NCBI GenBank assembly: GCA_902761265.1
Contig: CACWJV010000003.1
Span: 1-23,834 of the forward strand
From: Oscillospiraceae bacterium
GTDB lineage: Bacteria; Bacillota; Clostridia; Oscillospirales; Acutalibacteraceae
DNA length: 23,834 nucleotides
Reading direction: 5' to 3'
In this document: positions 6,226 through 15,336 of the stretch, in pieces
Layout of the letters: every line of letters begins with the position of its first letter
How positions within the stretch are numbered: the stretch's first letter is position 1
Notes under the pieces: model-generated
Told to the model about the DNA's origin: nothing
The model's input: the letters and a program-made list of their open reading frames with translations, nothing else
Databases searched by the model: none
Position numbers and translations under genes: made by a program

Positions 6226-7641
6226 ATGAAGCTTTCCATTTTGCTGCAGGCAATAAACAGGACGCTCAACGGCACGGACGTAGAAATTACAACAATCACC
6301 GACGATTCCCGTGCGTGCGAAAGGGGCTGCCTGTTTGTGTGCCACGACGGCGCGGAAGGCTATCTCCAACAGGCGCTCTCCGCCGGCGCTGCGGCTGTTG
6401 TCGCGGCAAAACCGCTGCCCGGCTGCTACTGTGTGCCCGATACCCGCCAGGCATACGCCGTGCTTTGCCGCCGCTTTTTCGGCAACGCGGACCGCGCGCT
6501 GACGCTGGTTGCTGTGACCGGCACCAACGGCAAAACGAGCGTCGCAACCATGCTGTACCATATTTTGCAGCTTTGCGGCAAAAACGCCGCGCTGCTGTCC
6601 ACTGTGACCAACGCGGAAACGTCGGGCAAAACAACGCCCGATCCGTTTGAACTGCACCGGACGTTTGCTGCGCTCGCGTCGCGCGAAAAGCAGATCGTTG
6701 TGATGGAGGCGTCGTCCCAGGGCCTTGCGCAAGAGCGGCTTTACGGTTTGCGCTTTGCCGTCGGAATCTTCACCAACCTCACCGGAGACCACCTCGACTA
6801 TCACGGCACGCCCGAGAGTTACCGCGACGCAAAAAAGAAACTGTTTGCCCAAAGCGAGCGCGCGGTGATCAACCGCGACGATCCGTTTGCACAGGACATG
6901 ATCGACGCGAGCCGCGGCCCGGTCGTGACCTATTCTGTGCGGCGCGACGACGCCACGTTTTCGGCAAAAAGTTTGCGCGATTTTGACGACGGTCAGGATT
7001 TTGCCCTTGTCAGCGACAGCTTTATCCACCGCGTCACGCTGCACGTATTCGGCGCGTTTCAGGTGGAAAACGCCATGGCCGCGCTGCTTGCGGCAAACGC
7101 GCTGGGAATCCCGATTGAAGACGGCGCGGCCGCGCTGCGGTCGTTCCACGGCGTCAAAGGGCGCATGGAGCTGCTTGAAACCGACACGCCCTATCGCGTA
7201 ATGATCGATTACGCCCACACGCCCGACGGTCTGCGCCGCGTGCTGCTGACGCTGCGGCGGATTGTAAAGGGCCGCGTGCTGCTGCTGTTTGGCTGCGGCG
7301 GCGACCGCGAAAAAGCCAAACGTGCCGAAATGGGCGCCATCGCCGTGCAAAACGCCGACATGGTAATCCTGACAAGCGACAATCCGCGTTCGGAAGACCC
7401 GGACGCGATCATCAGCGATATTTTGCAAGGCGTCGGCCGCAGCAAAACGCCGCTGTTTATCCGGCCCGACCGCCGCGACGCGATCGCGTTTGCACTCGCA
7501 CAGGCCGGAGCGGACGACCTTGTGCTGCTTTGCGGCAAGGGTCACGAAACCGGCATCACCGATGCCGCGGGCACAACCCCGTTTGACGAACGCACCGTGG
7601 TGCGTCAGCTCCTGGAAGGAAAGGAAAGGAAGTCACTATGA
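6226..7641 (+). CDS. murE: UDP-N-acetylmuramoyl-L-alanyl-D-glutamate--2,6-diaminopimelate ligase
   Basis: MurE adds the third amino acid of the peptidoglycan stem in the cytoplasm, using ATP. The start is the ATG at 6226, five bases after TTGGAGG (6214-6220); an upstream in-frame ATG at 6208 lacks such a site. The 471-residue protein carries the Mur ligase ATP loop VTGTNGKTS (97-105) and TNLTGDHLDYHGT. NAMAALLAA, the HTPDGL stretch and the C-terminal LLCGKGHET follow. D385-N-P-R388 is the signature that binds meso-diaminopimelate, so the wall should be of the meso-DAP type rather than L-lysine. The stop overlaps the mraY start (ATGA), so translation is probably coupled. murF, which often follows murE, is absent. 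Confidence 0.96.
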   Translation: MKLSILLQAINRTLNGTDVEITTITDDSRACERGCLFVCHDGAEGYLQQALSAGAAAVVAAKPLPGCYCVPDTRQAYAVLCRRFFGNADRALTLVAVTGTNGKTSVATMLYHILQLCGKNAALLSTVTNAETSGKTTPDPFELHRTFAALASREKQIVVMEASSQGLAQERLYGLRFAVGIFTNLTGDHLDYHGTPESYRDAKKKLFAQSERAVINRDDPFAQDMIDASRGPVVTYSVRRDDATFSAKSLRDFDDGQDFALVSDSFIHRVTLHVFGAFQVENAMAALLAANALGIPIEDGAAALRSFHGVKGRMELLETDTPYRVMIDYAHTPDGLRRVLLTLRRIVKGRVLLLFGCGGDREKAKRAEMGAIAVQNADMVILTSDNPRSEDPDAIISDILQGVGRSKTPLFIRPDRRDAIAFALAQAGADDLVLLCGKGHETGITDAAGTTPFDERTVVRQLLEGKERKSL

Positions 7642-8681
7642 ACACCATCACATTGCTCTTAATCTCCCTTGCCGTGTCGTTTGTTGTCACGGCGCTGCTC
7701 GGGTTCGTGCTGATCCCGGCGCTGCACAAACTGAAATTCGGCCAAACCATTCTGACCGACATCGGTCCGCGCTGGCACGCCAGAAAGCAGGGCACGCCCA
7801 CCATGGGCGGTCTGATGTTTATCATCGGCATCATCTGCGCTGTGGCGGTCGCGCTTTTGTGCGCACTTTTCACCAAAACGCCGGTCTTTTCTGAAATCAC
7901 CGCCTCGGCCACCACAGAGCGCACCAAGCTCTATGCCGGTCTGCTGCTCGCGGTGTGTCTCGGTCTTGTGGGCTTTGCCGACGACTATATCAAAGTCCGT
8001 CAGCAGCGCAACCTCGGCTTGACCGAAGTGCAAAAGAGCGTGCCGCAGCTTTTGGTGATCGTGGCGTATCTGACGACCCTCCAGCTTTCGGGCAGCCGCT
8101 CGATGCTGATTCCGCTTTACGGCCGCGTCAGCCTTGACAGCGTGCCGGGTATGATCTTCTTTTACGTCTTCGGCGCCATGGTGATTTACGGCGCTGTGAA
8201 CGCCGTCAACTTCACCGACGGCATCGACGGCCTTTGCGGCAGCGTAACCGTGCCGGTGGGCGTGGCGTTTGCCGTGATGGCCTATTTGCAAAAAAACACC
8301 TCCGTTTCACTTCTGGGCGCGGCGCTTGCCGGCGCGTGCGCCGGCTACCTCGTGTGGAACCGCTTCCCCGCAAAGGTCATGATGGGCGATACGGGTTCCA
8401 TGTTCCTCGGCGGTCTGGTTGTGGCGCTGGCCTATGCGCTCGACTGCCCGATCATCCTGTTGCCGGTCGGCATCGTGTATGTGATCGAAGCGCTGTCCGA
8501 TATTTTCCAGATCATCGCCCTGCGCGTGTTCCACCGCAAGCTGTTTTTGATGGCGCCGGTGCACCACCATTTGGAGATGAAGGGCTGGACGGAGAAAAAG
8601 ATCGTCTTTGTTTTCACGCTGATCAGCCTGCTCGGCTGTCTCAACGGTGTGATTTTGATGCAGCTCACGCTGCAGTCCTGA
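7638..8681 (+). CDS. mraY: Phospho-N-acetylmuramoyl-pentapeptide-transferase
   Basis: MraY transfers phospho-MurNAc-pentapeptide from UDP to undecaprenyl phosphate and makes lipid I in the cytoplasmic membrane. The 347-residue protein is very hydrophobic, with about ten predicted spans. It has the family motifs KQGTPTMGG, FADDYIKVRQQRNLGL (the Asp pair), AVNFTDGIDGL, MGDTGSMFLGG and PVHHHLEMKGW, all in the standard order. Length agrees with the family. The ATG at 7638 overlaps the murE TGA and is preceded by the purine-rich GGAAAGGAAG. ftsW follows after 31 bases; murD, often found between them, is missing. Confidence 0.97.
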   Translation: MNTITLLLISLAVSFVVTALLGFVLIPALHKLKFGQTILTDIGPRWHARKQGTPTMGGLMFIIGIICAVAVALLCALFTKTPVFSEITASATTERTKLYAGLLLAVCLGLVGFADDYIKVRQQRNLGLTEVQKSVPQLLVIVAYLTTLQLSGSRSMLIPLYGRVSLDSVPGMIFFYVFGAMVIYGAVNAVNFTDGIDGLCGSVTVPVGVAFAVMAYLQKNTSVSLLGAALAGACAGYLVWNRFPAKVMMGDTGSMFLGGLVVALAYALDCPIILLPVGIVYVIEALSDIFQIIALRVFHRKLFLMAPVHHHLEMKGWTEKKIVFVFTLISLLGCLNGVILMQLTLQS

Positions 8682-8712
8682 TTGAAAAAAGCAACGAAAA
8701 GGGGAGGCAGCC

Positions 8713-10017
8713 ATGTCTGAAAGAGTGAGACCGCAGCCGGGTCGTATACCGCAGCGCAGAAGGGCGCCGCGGTTTGCCGGTTTGTTTCAGACAGGCGGCG
8801 TGGACGTCGCGTTCACCTGCCTTGTCATGATTCTGTTCGCCATCGGCGTGACGATGATGTATTCCGCGTCCTACCCGTATGCGACCGCTTATAAGAGCAC
8901 CTCGAACGTCTATTTCTTCAACCAGTTGATTTTCGGTATCCTCGGCTTTGTCGCTATGGGTATCATCTCGAAGCTCGACTACCGCATCCTCAACAGCTTT
9001 TTAACGCCGCTGGCATTTTTGGCAACGGTGTTTTTGCTCGTTTTTACCTATGCGTGGAATGTGCTCAAACACAACGAGATCAAACGCTGGCTCGAAATCG
9101 GCGGCCGGCAGTTACAGCCGTCGGAGCTTGCGAAGTTCGTGATGGTGCTCACGCTGTCCTATGTCATCTGTATCCTGTACCGCACGCTGGGCGGCAGCAG
9201 CAATCGCCGCATCCGCCCGAATATCGCAAGACTGTCCGGCTTTGAAAAAAGCTTTTTCAACTATATCGATACCAAAATGAAGGCCACCGTGCTGCTGGCC
9301 GTGATCGTGGCGCTGTTTTGCGGACTGGTGCTGATCGAAAGCCATTTGTCGTGCACGATTCTGCTGTTTCTCATCGGTGTTTCCATGATGTGGATCGCGG
9401 GCGTGGACAAAAAGTGGTTTGTGCTGCTGTTTGTCGGCGTTGCCGCCGCAATCGTGCTGGTCGTGTTCGTCAAGCCCGAAATCGTCAAGGTCATCAGCAA
9501 CTACGGCTATGAGCGCATCATGGTTTGGAAAACCAAAGAGGACTTCGGCAAAACCACCCGCTGGCAAACCGAGCAGGGCCTTTACGCCATCGGCGCCGGC
9601 GGCCCGTTCGGCGTGGGCTTCGGCAATTCCAAGCAAAAACACCTGTGGCTGCCCGAGCCGCAAAACGACTTTATTTTCCCGATCGTGGTGGAAGAGCTCG
9701 GCTGGGTCGGCGGCGCGCTGATCGTGCTGCTGTTTGCGGCTTTGGTCATCCGCGGCTTCATGATTGCCACGCGCACGCACGATCTGTTCGGTGCGCTGTT
9801 GGTGATCGGCATCATGATGCAGGTCGGCCTGCAGGTGATTCTCAACATCGCTGTGGTCACCGACGTGATTCCGAATACCGGCATCGGTCTGCCGTTCTTC
9901 AGCTACGGCGGCACCGCGCTGTTTTTGATGCTGTGCGAAATGGGCGTCGTGCTGTCGGTGTCGCGCTCGTGTTCCGCGCGGCACGAAACCATGAAAAATG
10001 AGGAGAGAGAAGCATGA
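8713..10017 (+). CDS. ftsW: Septal peptidoglycan polymerase FtsW (SEDS family)
   Basis: FtsW is the SEDS-family glycosyltransferase that polymerises lipid II at the division site, working with the class B PBP encoded upstream. The ATG at 8713 follows GGGGAGG (8701-8707). The 434-residue protein starts with about 28 basic, Pro-rich cytoplasmic residues, then about ten membrane spans. Diagnostic stretches are KRWLEIGGRQLQPSELAKF, RWQTEQGLYAIGAGG, WLPEPQNDFIFPIVVEELG (the conserved Asp lies in NDFIF) and IPNTGIGLPFFSYGGTAL. RodA is the alternative SEDS member, but position between mraY and murG points to FtsW. The stop overlaps the murG start (ATGA). Confidence 0.94.
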   Translation: MSERVRPQPGRIPQRRRAPRFAGLFQTGGVDVAFTCLVMILFAIGVTMMYSASYPYATAYKSTSNVYFFNQLIFGILGFVAMGIISKLDYRILNSFLTPLAFLATVFLLVFTYAWNVLKHNEIKRWLEIGGRQLQPSELAKFVMVLTLSYVICILYRTLGGSSNRRIRPNIARLSGFEKSFFNYIDTKMKATVLLAVIVALFCGLVLIESHLSCTILLFLIGVSMMWIAGVDKKWFVLLFVGVAAAIVLVVFVKPEIVKVISNYGYERIMVWKTKEDFGKTTRWQTEQGLYAIGAGGPFGVGFGNSKQKHLWLPEPQNDFIFPIVVEELGWVGGALIVLLFAALVIRGFMIATRTHDLFGALLVIGIMMQVGLQVILNIAVVTDVIPNTGIGLPFFSYGGTALFLMLCEMGVVLSVSRSCSARHETMKNEEREA

Positions 10018-11132
10018 AAATCCTGTTTGCTGCCGGCGGTACCGGCGGCCATATCAATCCGGCGCTGGCCGCGGCCGGCGATATTCGGGAACGCTTTCCC
10101 GACGCCGAGATTTTGTTTGTCGGCACCAAAGATAAAATGGAATCGAAGCTCGTGCCGCAAGCCGGATTCGACTTTGCAACCATCGACATCGACGGCTTTT
10201 ACCGCCAGCTTACAATCGAAAATCTCAAACGTAATTTTAAAACGCTGTTTAAAGTGCTGCGTGCGAGCGGCCAGACCAAAAAACTGATCCGCGCGTTTTC
10301 GCCCGATGTGGTCGTCGGTTTCGGCGGCTATGTCAGCGGCCCGGTTTTGCGCATGGCGGCGAAGCTGGGCGTGCCTACGGCGATCCACGAGCAAAACGCC
10401 TATCCCGGTATCACCAACAAAGCGCTCGCGTCGCGCGTGGACCGCGTGATGCTCACAAGCGAAAAGGCCGCGCAGTATCTCCAGCCGAAAAACCCGCCCG
10501 TCGTCACCGGTCTGCCGGTGCGCGGCGAACTGCTTAAAGCCAACCGCAGCGTTGCCCGCGCCGAACTCGGCGTGCGCGGCGACCAAAAACTGGTGCTCTC
10601 TATGGGCGGTTCGCTCGGTGCCGAAACGATCAACCGCGCGATGGTGCAGCTCATTGCCGACCACGCGCAGGACAAAACGCTCTATTTCCTGCATGCGATG
10701 GGTCAGTTCGGCGGTTGGGTGCCCGACGCGCTGCGCGAAAAGGGCGTGGATCCCGACAAGGCGGAAAACGTTGAGCTGCGCGCATATATCAGCGACATGG
10801 ATCGCTGCATGGCCGCCGCCGATCTCGTCATCTGCCGCGCCGGCGCAAGCTCGCTGTCCGAGCTGCAGGCGATGGGCAAGGCGTCGATTTTGATCCCGTC
10901 GCCCAACGTGGCGGAAAACCACCAATTCCACAACGCAATGGCGCTTGTGGAAAAAAACGCAGCGTGCATTCTTGAGGAAAAGAACTACACTCCGGCGGCG
11001 ATGGACGCGCTGTTCTGCGATTTGATGGAAAACGACGAAAAGCGTACGGCGATTGCGCAAAACGCGCTGAAGCTGGCAAAGCCCGAAGCCAGGCGCGAAA
11101 TCGCGGACATCATCCTTTCGCTCGTAAAATAA
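10014..11132 (+). CDS. murG: UDP-N-acetylglucosamine--lipid I N-acetylglucosaminyltransferase
   Basis: MurG adds GlcNAc to lipid I on the inner face of the membrane and yields lipid II. The 372-residue GT-B fold protein opens with the Gly-rich loop FAAGGTGGHINPALA. VVGFGGYVSGPVLRMAA, PTAIHEQNAYPGITNK, the second Gly-rich segment LSMGGSLGAETIN, and the UDP-GlcNAc site CRAGASSLSELQAMGKASILIPSPNVAENHQ follow. Length and motif order are normal. The start codon overlaps the ftsW stop and follows GAGGAGAG. It is separated by 58 bases from murA. Confidence 0.97.
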   Translation: MKILFAAGGTGGHINPALAAAGDIRERFPDAEILFVGTKDKMESKLVPQAGFDFATIDIDGFYRQLTIENLKRNFKTLFKVLRASGQTKKLIRAFSPDVVVGFGGYVSGPVLRMAAKLGVPTAIHEQNAYPGITNKALASRVDRVMLTSEKAAQYLQPKNPPVVTGLPVRGELLKANRSVARAELGVRGDQKLVLSMGGSLGAETINRAMVQLIADHAQDKTLYFLHAMGQFGGWVPDALREKGVDPDKAENVELRAYISDMDRCMAAADLVICRAGASSLSELQAMGKASILIPSPNVAENHQFHNAMALVEKNAACILEEKNYTPAAMDALFCDLMENDEKRTAIAQNALKLAKPEARREIADIILSLVK

Positions 11133-11144
11133 ACACCATTTCCG

Positions 11145-11180
11145 CCTTTTCGGCATAAGATAGTGCAGAAAACGAAAAGG
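11145..11180 (+). promoter_or_regulatory. Inverted repeat that could mask the murA ribosome site
   Basis: CCTTTTCG (11145-11152) is perfectly complementary to CGAAAAGG (11173-11180) with a 20-base loop. The right arm overlaps AAGGTGG (11177-11183), the ribosome site of murA. Folding in the mRNA would reduce murA translation. Biological use is inferred only. Confidence 0.35.
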
Positions 11181-11190
11181 TGGGTCCTTT

Positions 11191-12504
11191 ATGGAAAAAA
11201 TCATCGTGCACGGCGGACAGCCGTTGCGGGGAACGCTGCGTGTGCAGGGCTCCAAAAACGCGTCGCTGCCGATTCTGGCGGCCTGTGTGCTGGCGGACGG
11301 CGTTTGCGAGATCGAAAATTGTCCCGATCTTTCCGACGTGCGCGCCGCTGTGCGCATTTTAGAGCACCTCGGCTGCATCGTTTCACGCGCGGGCGATCAA
11401 TTAACTGTTGATTCCCGGCGCGTTTCGTGTTATACTATACCGGATACACTGATGCATGAGATGCGCTCGTCCATCGTGTTTCTCGGCTCCGTGCTCGCCC
11501 GCACCGGCAAAGCGGCGCTTTGTGCGCCCGGTGGCTGCGAGATCGGGCTGCGGCCGATCGATCTGCATCTGTCGGCGCTGCGTGCGCTCGGCGCGGCGAT
11601 CCGGGAGGAAAACGGTACGCTGCGGTGTGAAACACCGAAAAAATTGCAGGGCACTGTGATCAGTCTGAGCTTTCCGAGCGTCGGTGCAACGGAAAACGTC
11701 CTGCTTGCCGCCGCAACGGCCGGCGGCACAACCTGGCTGCTCAACGCCGCGCGCGAGCCCGAGATTGAAGACCTTGTCCGGTTTCTCAACGCCTGCGGCG
11801 CCGATATCGAAACCACGGGCGAAGGCACGCTTGTGATCCGCGGTGTCAGCCGGCTGCACGGCTGCCGCCACCGTGTGATCCCGGACCGCATTGCGGCGCT
11901 GTCGTTTATGGCGGCGGTTGGCGCGGCCGGCGGCGATGTGGTGCTCGAAGACGTGCGAACGAAACATATTTTGTCGGTCAACCGTGTGTTCGAACAGGCC
12001 GGATGCCGGTTGGAAACGGACGAACATACGCTGCATATCCGCGCCGACGGACGGCTGCGTGCCGTCCGGGATATCCGCACGCTGCCGCATCCGGGCTTTC
12101 CAACCGACGCGCAGGCGGCGGTTATGGCGATGCTTTGCACCGCCAAAGGCACCAGCGTGATCGTGGAGACCATCTTTGAAAACCGGTTCCACCATGTACA
12201 CGGCCTGTGCCGCATGGGGGCCCGCATCCGGATTGAGGACCGCGTGGCAATCATCGACGGCGTTCCGAAACTGCACGGCGCCGCCGTGACGGCGGTGGAT
12301 CTGCGGGCAGGCGCCGCGCTGATTATCGCATCGCTCGGTGCAGAAGGCACCAGCATCATTACAGGCTTACACCATATTGACAGAGGATATGAGAAAATAG
12401 AGGCGTGTTTACAAACGCTCAGCGCACAGATTGAAAGGAGTGCCGAAAGTGGACGACAACAATCAAAACAAAACCAACCCCTTCGGCGCTTACCGCTACG
12501 GTGA
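11191..12504 (+). CDS. murA: UDP-N-acetylglucosamine 1-carboxyvinyltransferase
   Basis: MurA transfers enolpyruvate from PEP to UDP-GlcNAc, the first committed step of peptidoglycan synthesis and the target of fosfomycin. The 437-residue product has K22-N23 in GSKNASLPIL, R92 in HEMRSS, and the reactive Cys at 116 in GGCEIGLRPIDLHL, so a fosfomycin-sensitive enzyme is expected. HPGFPTDAQAAVMAM and FENRFHH.HGLCRMGA follow. The last position normally reads VxEL, and here it reads VHGL. After the usual end (GLHHIDRGYEKIE...LSAQIE), about 20 extra polar residues are encoded that overlap the start of ftsQ in another frame. The ATG at 11191 follows AAGGTGG. Many Firmicutes have two murA copies; which one this is cannot be told. 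Confidence 0.95.
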   Translation: MEKIIVHGGQPLRGTLRVQGSKNASLPILAACVLADGVCEIENCPDLSDVRAAVRILEHLGCIVSRAGDQLTVDSRRVSCYTIPDTLMHEMRSSIVFLGSVLARTGKAALCAPGGCEIGLRPIDLHLSALRALGAAIREENGTLRCETPKKLQGTVISLSFPSVGATENVLLAAATAGGTTWLLNAAREPEIEDLVRFLNACGADIETTGEGTLVIRGVSRLHGCRHRVIPDRIAALSFMAAVGAAGGDVVLEDVRTKHILSVNRVFEQAGCRLETDEHTLHIRADGRLRAVRDIRTLPHPGFPTDAQAAVMAMLCTAKGTSVIVETIFENRFHHVHGLCRMGARIRIEDRVAIIDGVPKLHGAAVTAVDLRAGAALIIASLGAEGTSIITGLHHIDRGYEKIEACLQTLSAQIERSAESGRQQSKQNQPLRRLPLR

Positions 12505-13702
12505 CGGCGGCCCCAACCGGCCGCGCGACATCTCGTCCGATCTGTGGACGCCGATCAGCACGGGTGTGCCGATGCCCGGCACCGGAAAGCTGCAGGACGA
12601 AAACGAAACCCCGCCGGCCGCCCCGCCGGCCAAACGGCAGCGGCCCGCAGCGGCGCAGTCCGGCCGGAAAAAGCCGGCAAAGCCAACGCAGCAAAAAGCC
12701 AAGAGCGCCGCAACGCGCAAGGCCGCGCCCCAAAAGCAGCAGCCCGCTGCGGACGACCGTCCGGTTTTGCGCGAACGGACGCCGGCCCGCCAGCCCGACC
12801 GCAGCCGCGCGCGTCAGATGCAGCAGCGCGAACAGCGCGTGCGCAAAAACGACGAGCGCCAGTTTGAAAAAAACCGGGCGCATTATGAGACCGCGCGTTC
12901 CGCCGGCCGCTCGAGCGACGATATCCGCCGCGACAAAGCGCGCCGCAAACGCCGCAACAAAAAGCTGACCGCCGTGATCACCGTGGTCATCGTGATGGCG
13001 ATCGCCGGCATCGTGGCGCTGGTCTATTGCTACGCCTACGGCGCACCGATTGCAAAGATCAATGTGTCGGGCAAGACCGATTATACGTCCGAGGAGATTA
13101 TCGCCGCGTGCGGCGTGGAGCTCGGCGACAATATGCTGCGCGTGCGCAGCCGCGACGTCAACAAAGCGTTGTGCAGCAAACTGCCCTATATCCAAAACGC
13201 CAAAGTGGAATATAAGATGCCTGACACACTGGTTCTCAAAGTGACACAGACGAAAGAAAAATATCTGATCGTCGGCAAAAGCAGTTACCTTTGCTTGAGC
13301 GAAGAGGGGAAAGTGCTTTCGCTCAAAAAGAAAAAGGTCAAGGACGGCCAGTTCCGGCTGGAAGGCTTTGATTGGCAGGACGCTGTAGAAGGTACCGTTT
13401 ATCAACCCGAGGGAGACAACGTCGCCCGGTTTGAAACTGCAAAAAAGATTGTTGAGCAGCTCGAACAAAACGAACTGTCCGGCGTCAACACCCTCAAGCT
13501 CCAATCCATGCATCCGATTCTGATCCAGTATGAAGGACGGATCAATATCTATCTCAACGGTACCGACGATCTGAACGAAAAAATCAGCCTGGTTGCCGGT
13601 ATTCTCAAAAACGAGGTTTCGCCCAACAGCCAGGGCTACATCGACGCCCGGTTTGAAGGCCGCGCGTTCTATAACGAGGGCAGTATGTCGATAGACGGTT
13701 GA
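12449..13702 (+). CDS. ftsQ: Cell division protein FtsQ/DivIB
   Basis: FtsQ/DivIB is a bitopic scaffold that joins FtsL and DivIC in the divisome. The GTG at 12449 is chosen because AAAGGAG (12434-12440) lies eight bases before it; the in-frame TTG at 12431 and GTG at 12440 sit at or within that site. The 417-residue product has a long cytoplasmic tail of about 170 residues, rich in Lys, Arg, Gln, Ala and Pro and probably unstructured. One membrane span follows (about 171-195, LTAVITVVIVMAIAGIVALVY). The POTRA domain begins PIAKINVSGKTDYTSEEIIAACGV and has the LPYIQNAKVEYKMPDTL stretch typical of the family; a beta domain then runs to the end. The reading frame starts 56 bases inside murA. 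No terminator precedes it. Confidence 0.88.
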   Translation: MDDNNQNKTNPFGAYRYGDGGPNRPRDISSDLWTPISTGVPMPGTGKLQDENETPPAAPPAKRQRPAAAQSGRKKPAKPTQQKAKSAATRKAAPQKQQPAADDRPVLRERTPARQPDRSRARQMQQREQRVRKNDERQFEKNRAHYETARSAGRSSDDIRRDKARRKRRNKKLTAVITVVIVMAIAGIVALVYCYAYGAPIAKINVSGKTDYTSEEIIAACGVELGDNMLRVRSRDVNKALCSKLPYIQNAKVEYKMPDTLVLKVTQTKEKYLIVGKSSYLCLSEEGKVLSLKKKKVKDGQFRLEGFDWQDAVEGTVYQPEGDNVARFETAKKIVEQLEQNELSGVNTLKLQSMHPILIQYEGRINIYLNGTDDLNEKISLVAGILKNEVSPNSQGYIDARFEGRAFYNEGSMSIDG

Positions 13703-13709
13703 AAACCGT
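13695..13709 (+). other. Small hairpin across the ftsQ stop codon
   Basis: ACGGTT and AACCGT flank the TGA stop region (13695-13709) and can form a six-base-pair stem. AAATATTTTT follows, so it could act as a weak end signal for the operon. Strength is low because the stem is short and the T run is broken by A residues. Confidence 0.3.
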
Positions 13710-13750
13710 AAATATTTTTCAAATTTCCTGAAAGTTCTTGCATTTGGTTC

Positions 13751-13779
13751 TTGTGTTTTTTTGAAATGCATGCTATAAT
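13751..13779 (+). promoter_or_regulatory. Extended -10 promoter for ftsZ
   Basis: TGCTATAAT (13771-13779) is a perfect extended -10 element. The hexamer at the 17-base spacing, TTGTGT (13751-13756), is a poor -35, as is usual for extended -10 promoters. Transcription should start near 13786, leaving a leader of about 77 bases. The leader holds an inverted repeat, ATCCTAT (13789-13795) and ATAGGAT (13809-13815). Confidence 0.7.
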
Positions 13780-13862
13780 AACTTGAATATCCTATCAGCT
13801 TTACGGCAATAGGATCGTTTTCCCTGATTTTCAAGAGTATGAATGATATAGGAGGAAGTAAA

Positions 13863-15278
<1,416 letters not shown>

Positions 15279-15287
15279 CAGTTGCAT

Positions 15288-15320
15288 AAAGGCACACGGC
15301 CCCGTGTGCCTTTTTCCTTT
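15288..15320 (+). terminator. Strong intrinsic terminator after ftsZ
   Basis: AAAGGCACACGG (15288-15299) pairs with CCGTGTGCCTTT (15302-15313) around a tiny CC loop that probably opens to GCCC. The T-rich run TTTTTCCTTTTTT follows. It ends only about five bases before the next gene's ribosome site. Confidence 0.9.
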
Positions 15321-15336
15321 TTTGTGAGGTGTTTTT

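Noticed and set aside
5956..7545. 529-codon open frame on the minus strand opposite murE
   Set aside because: It is fully antisense to a gene with all MurE motifs, has no ribosome site of note and no recognisable domain.
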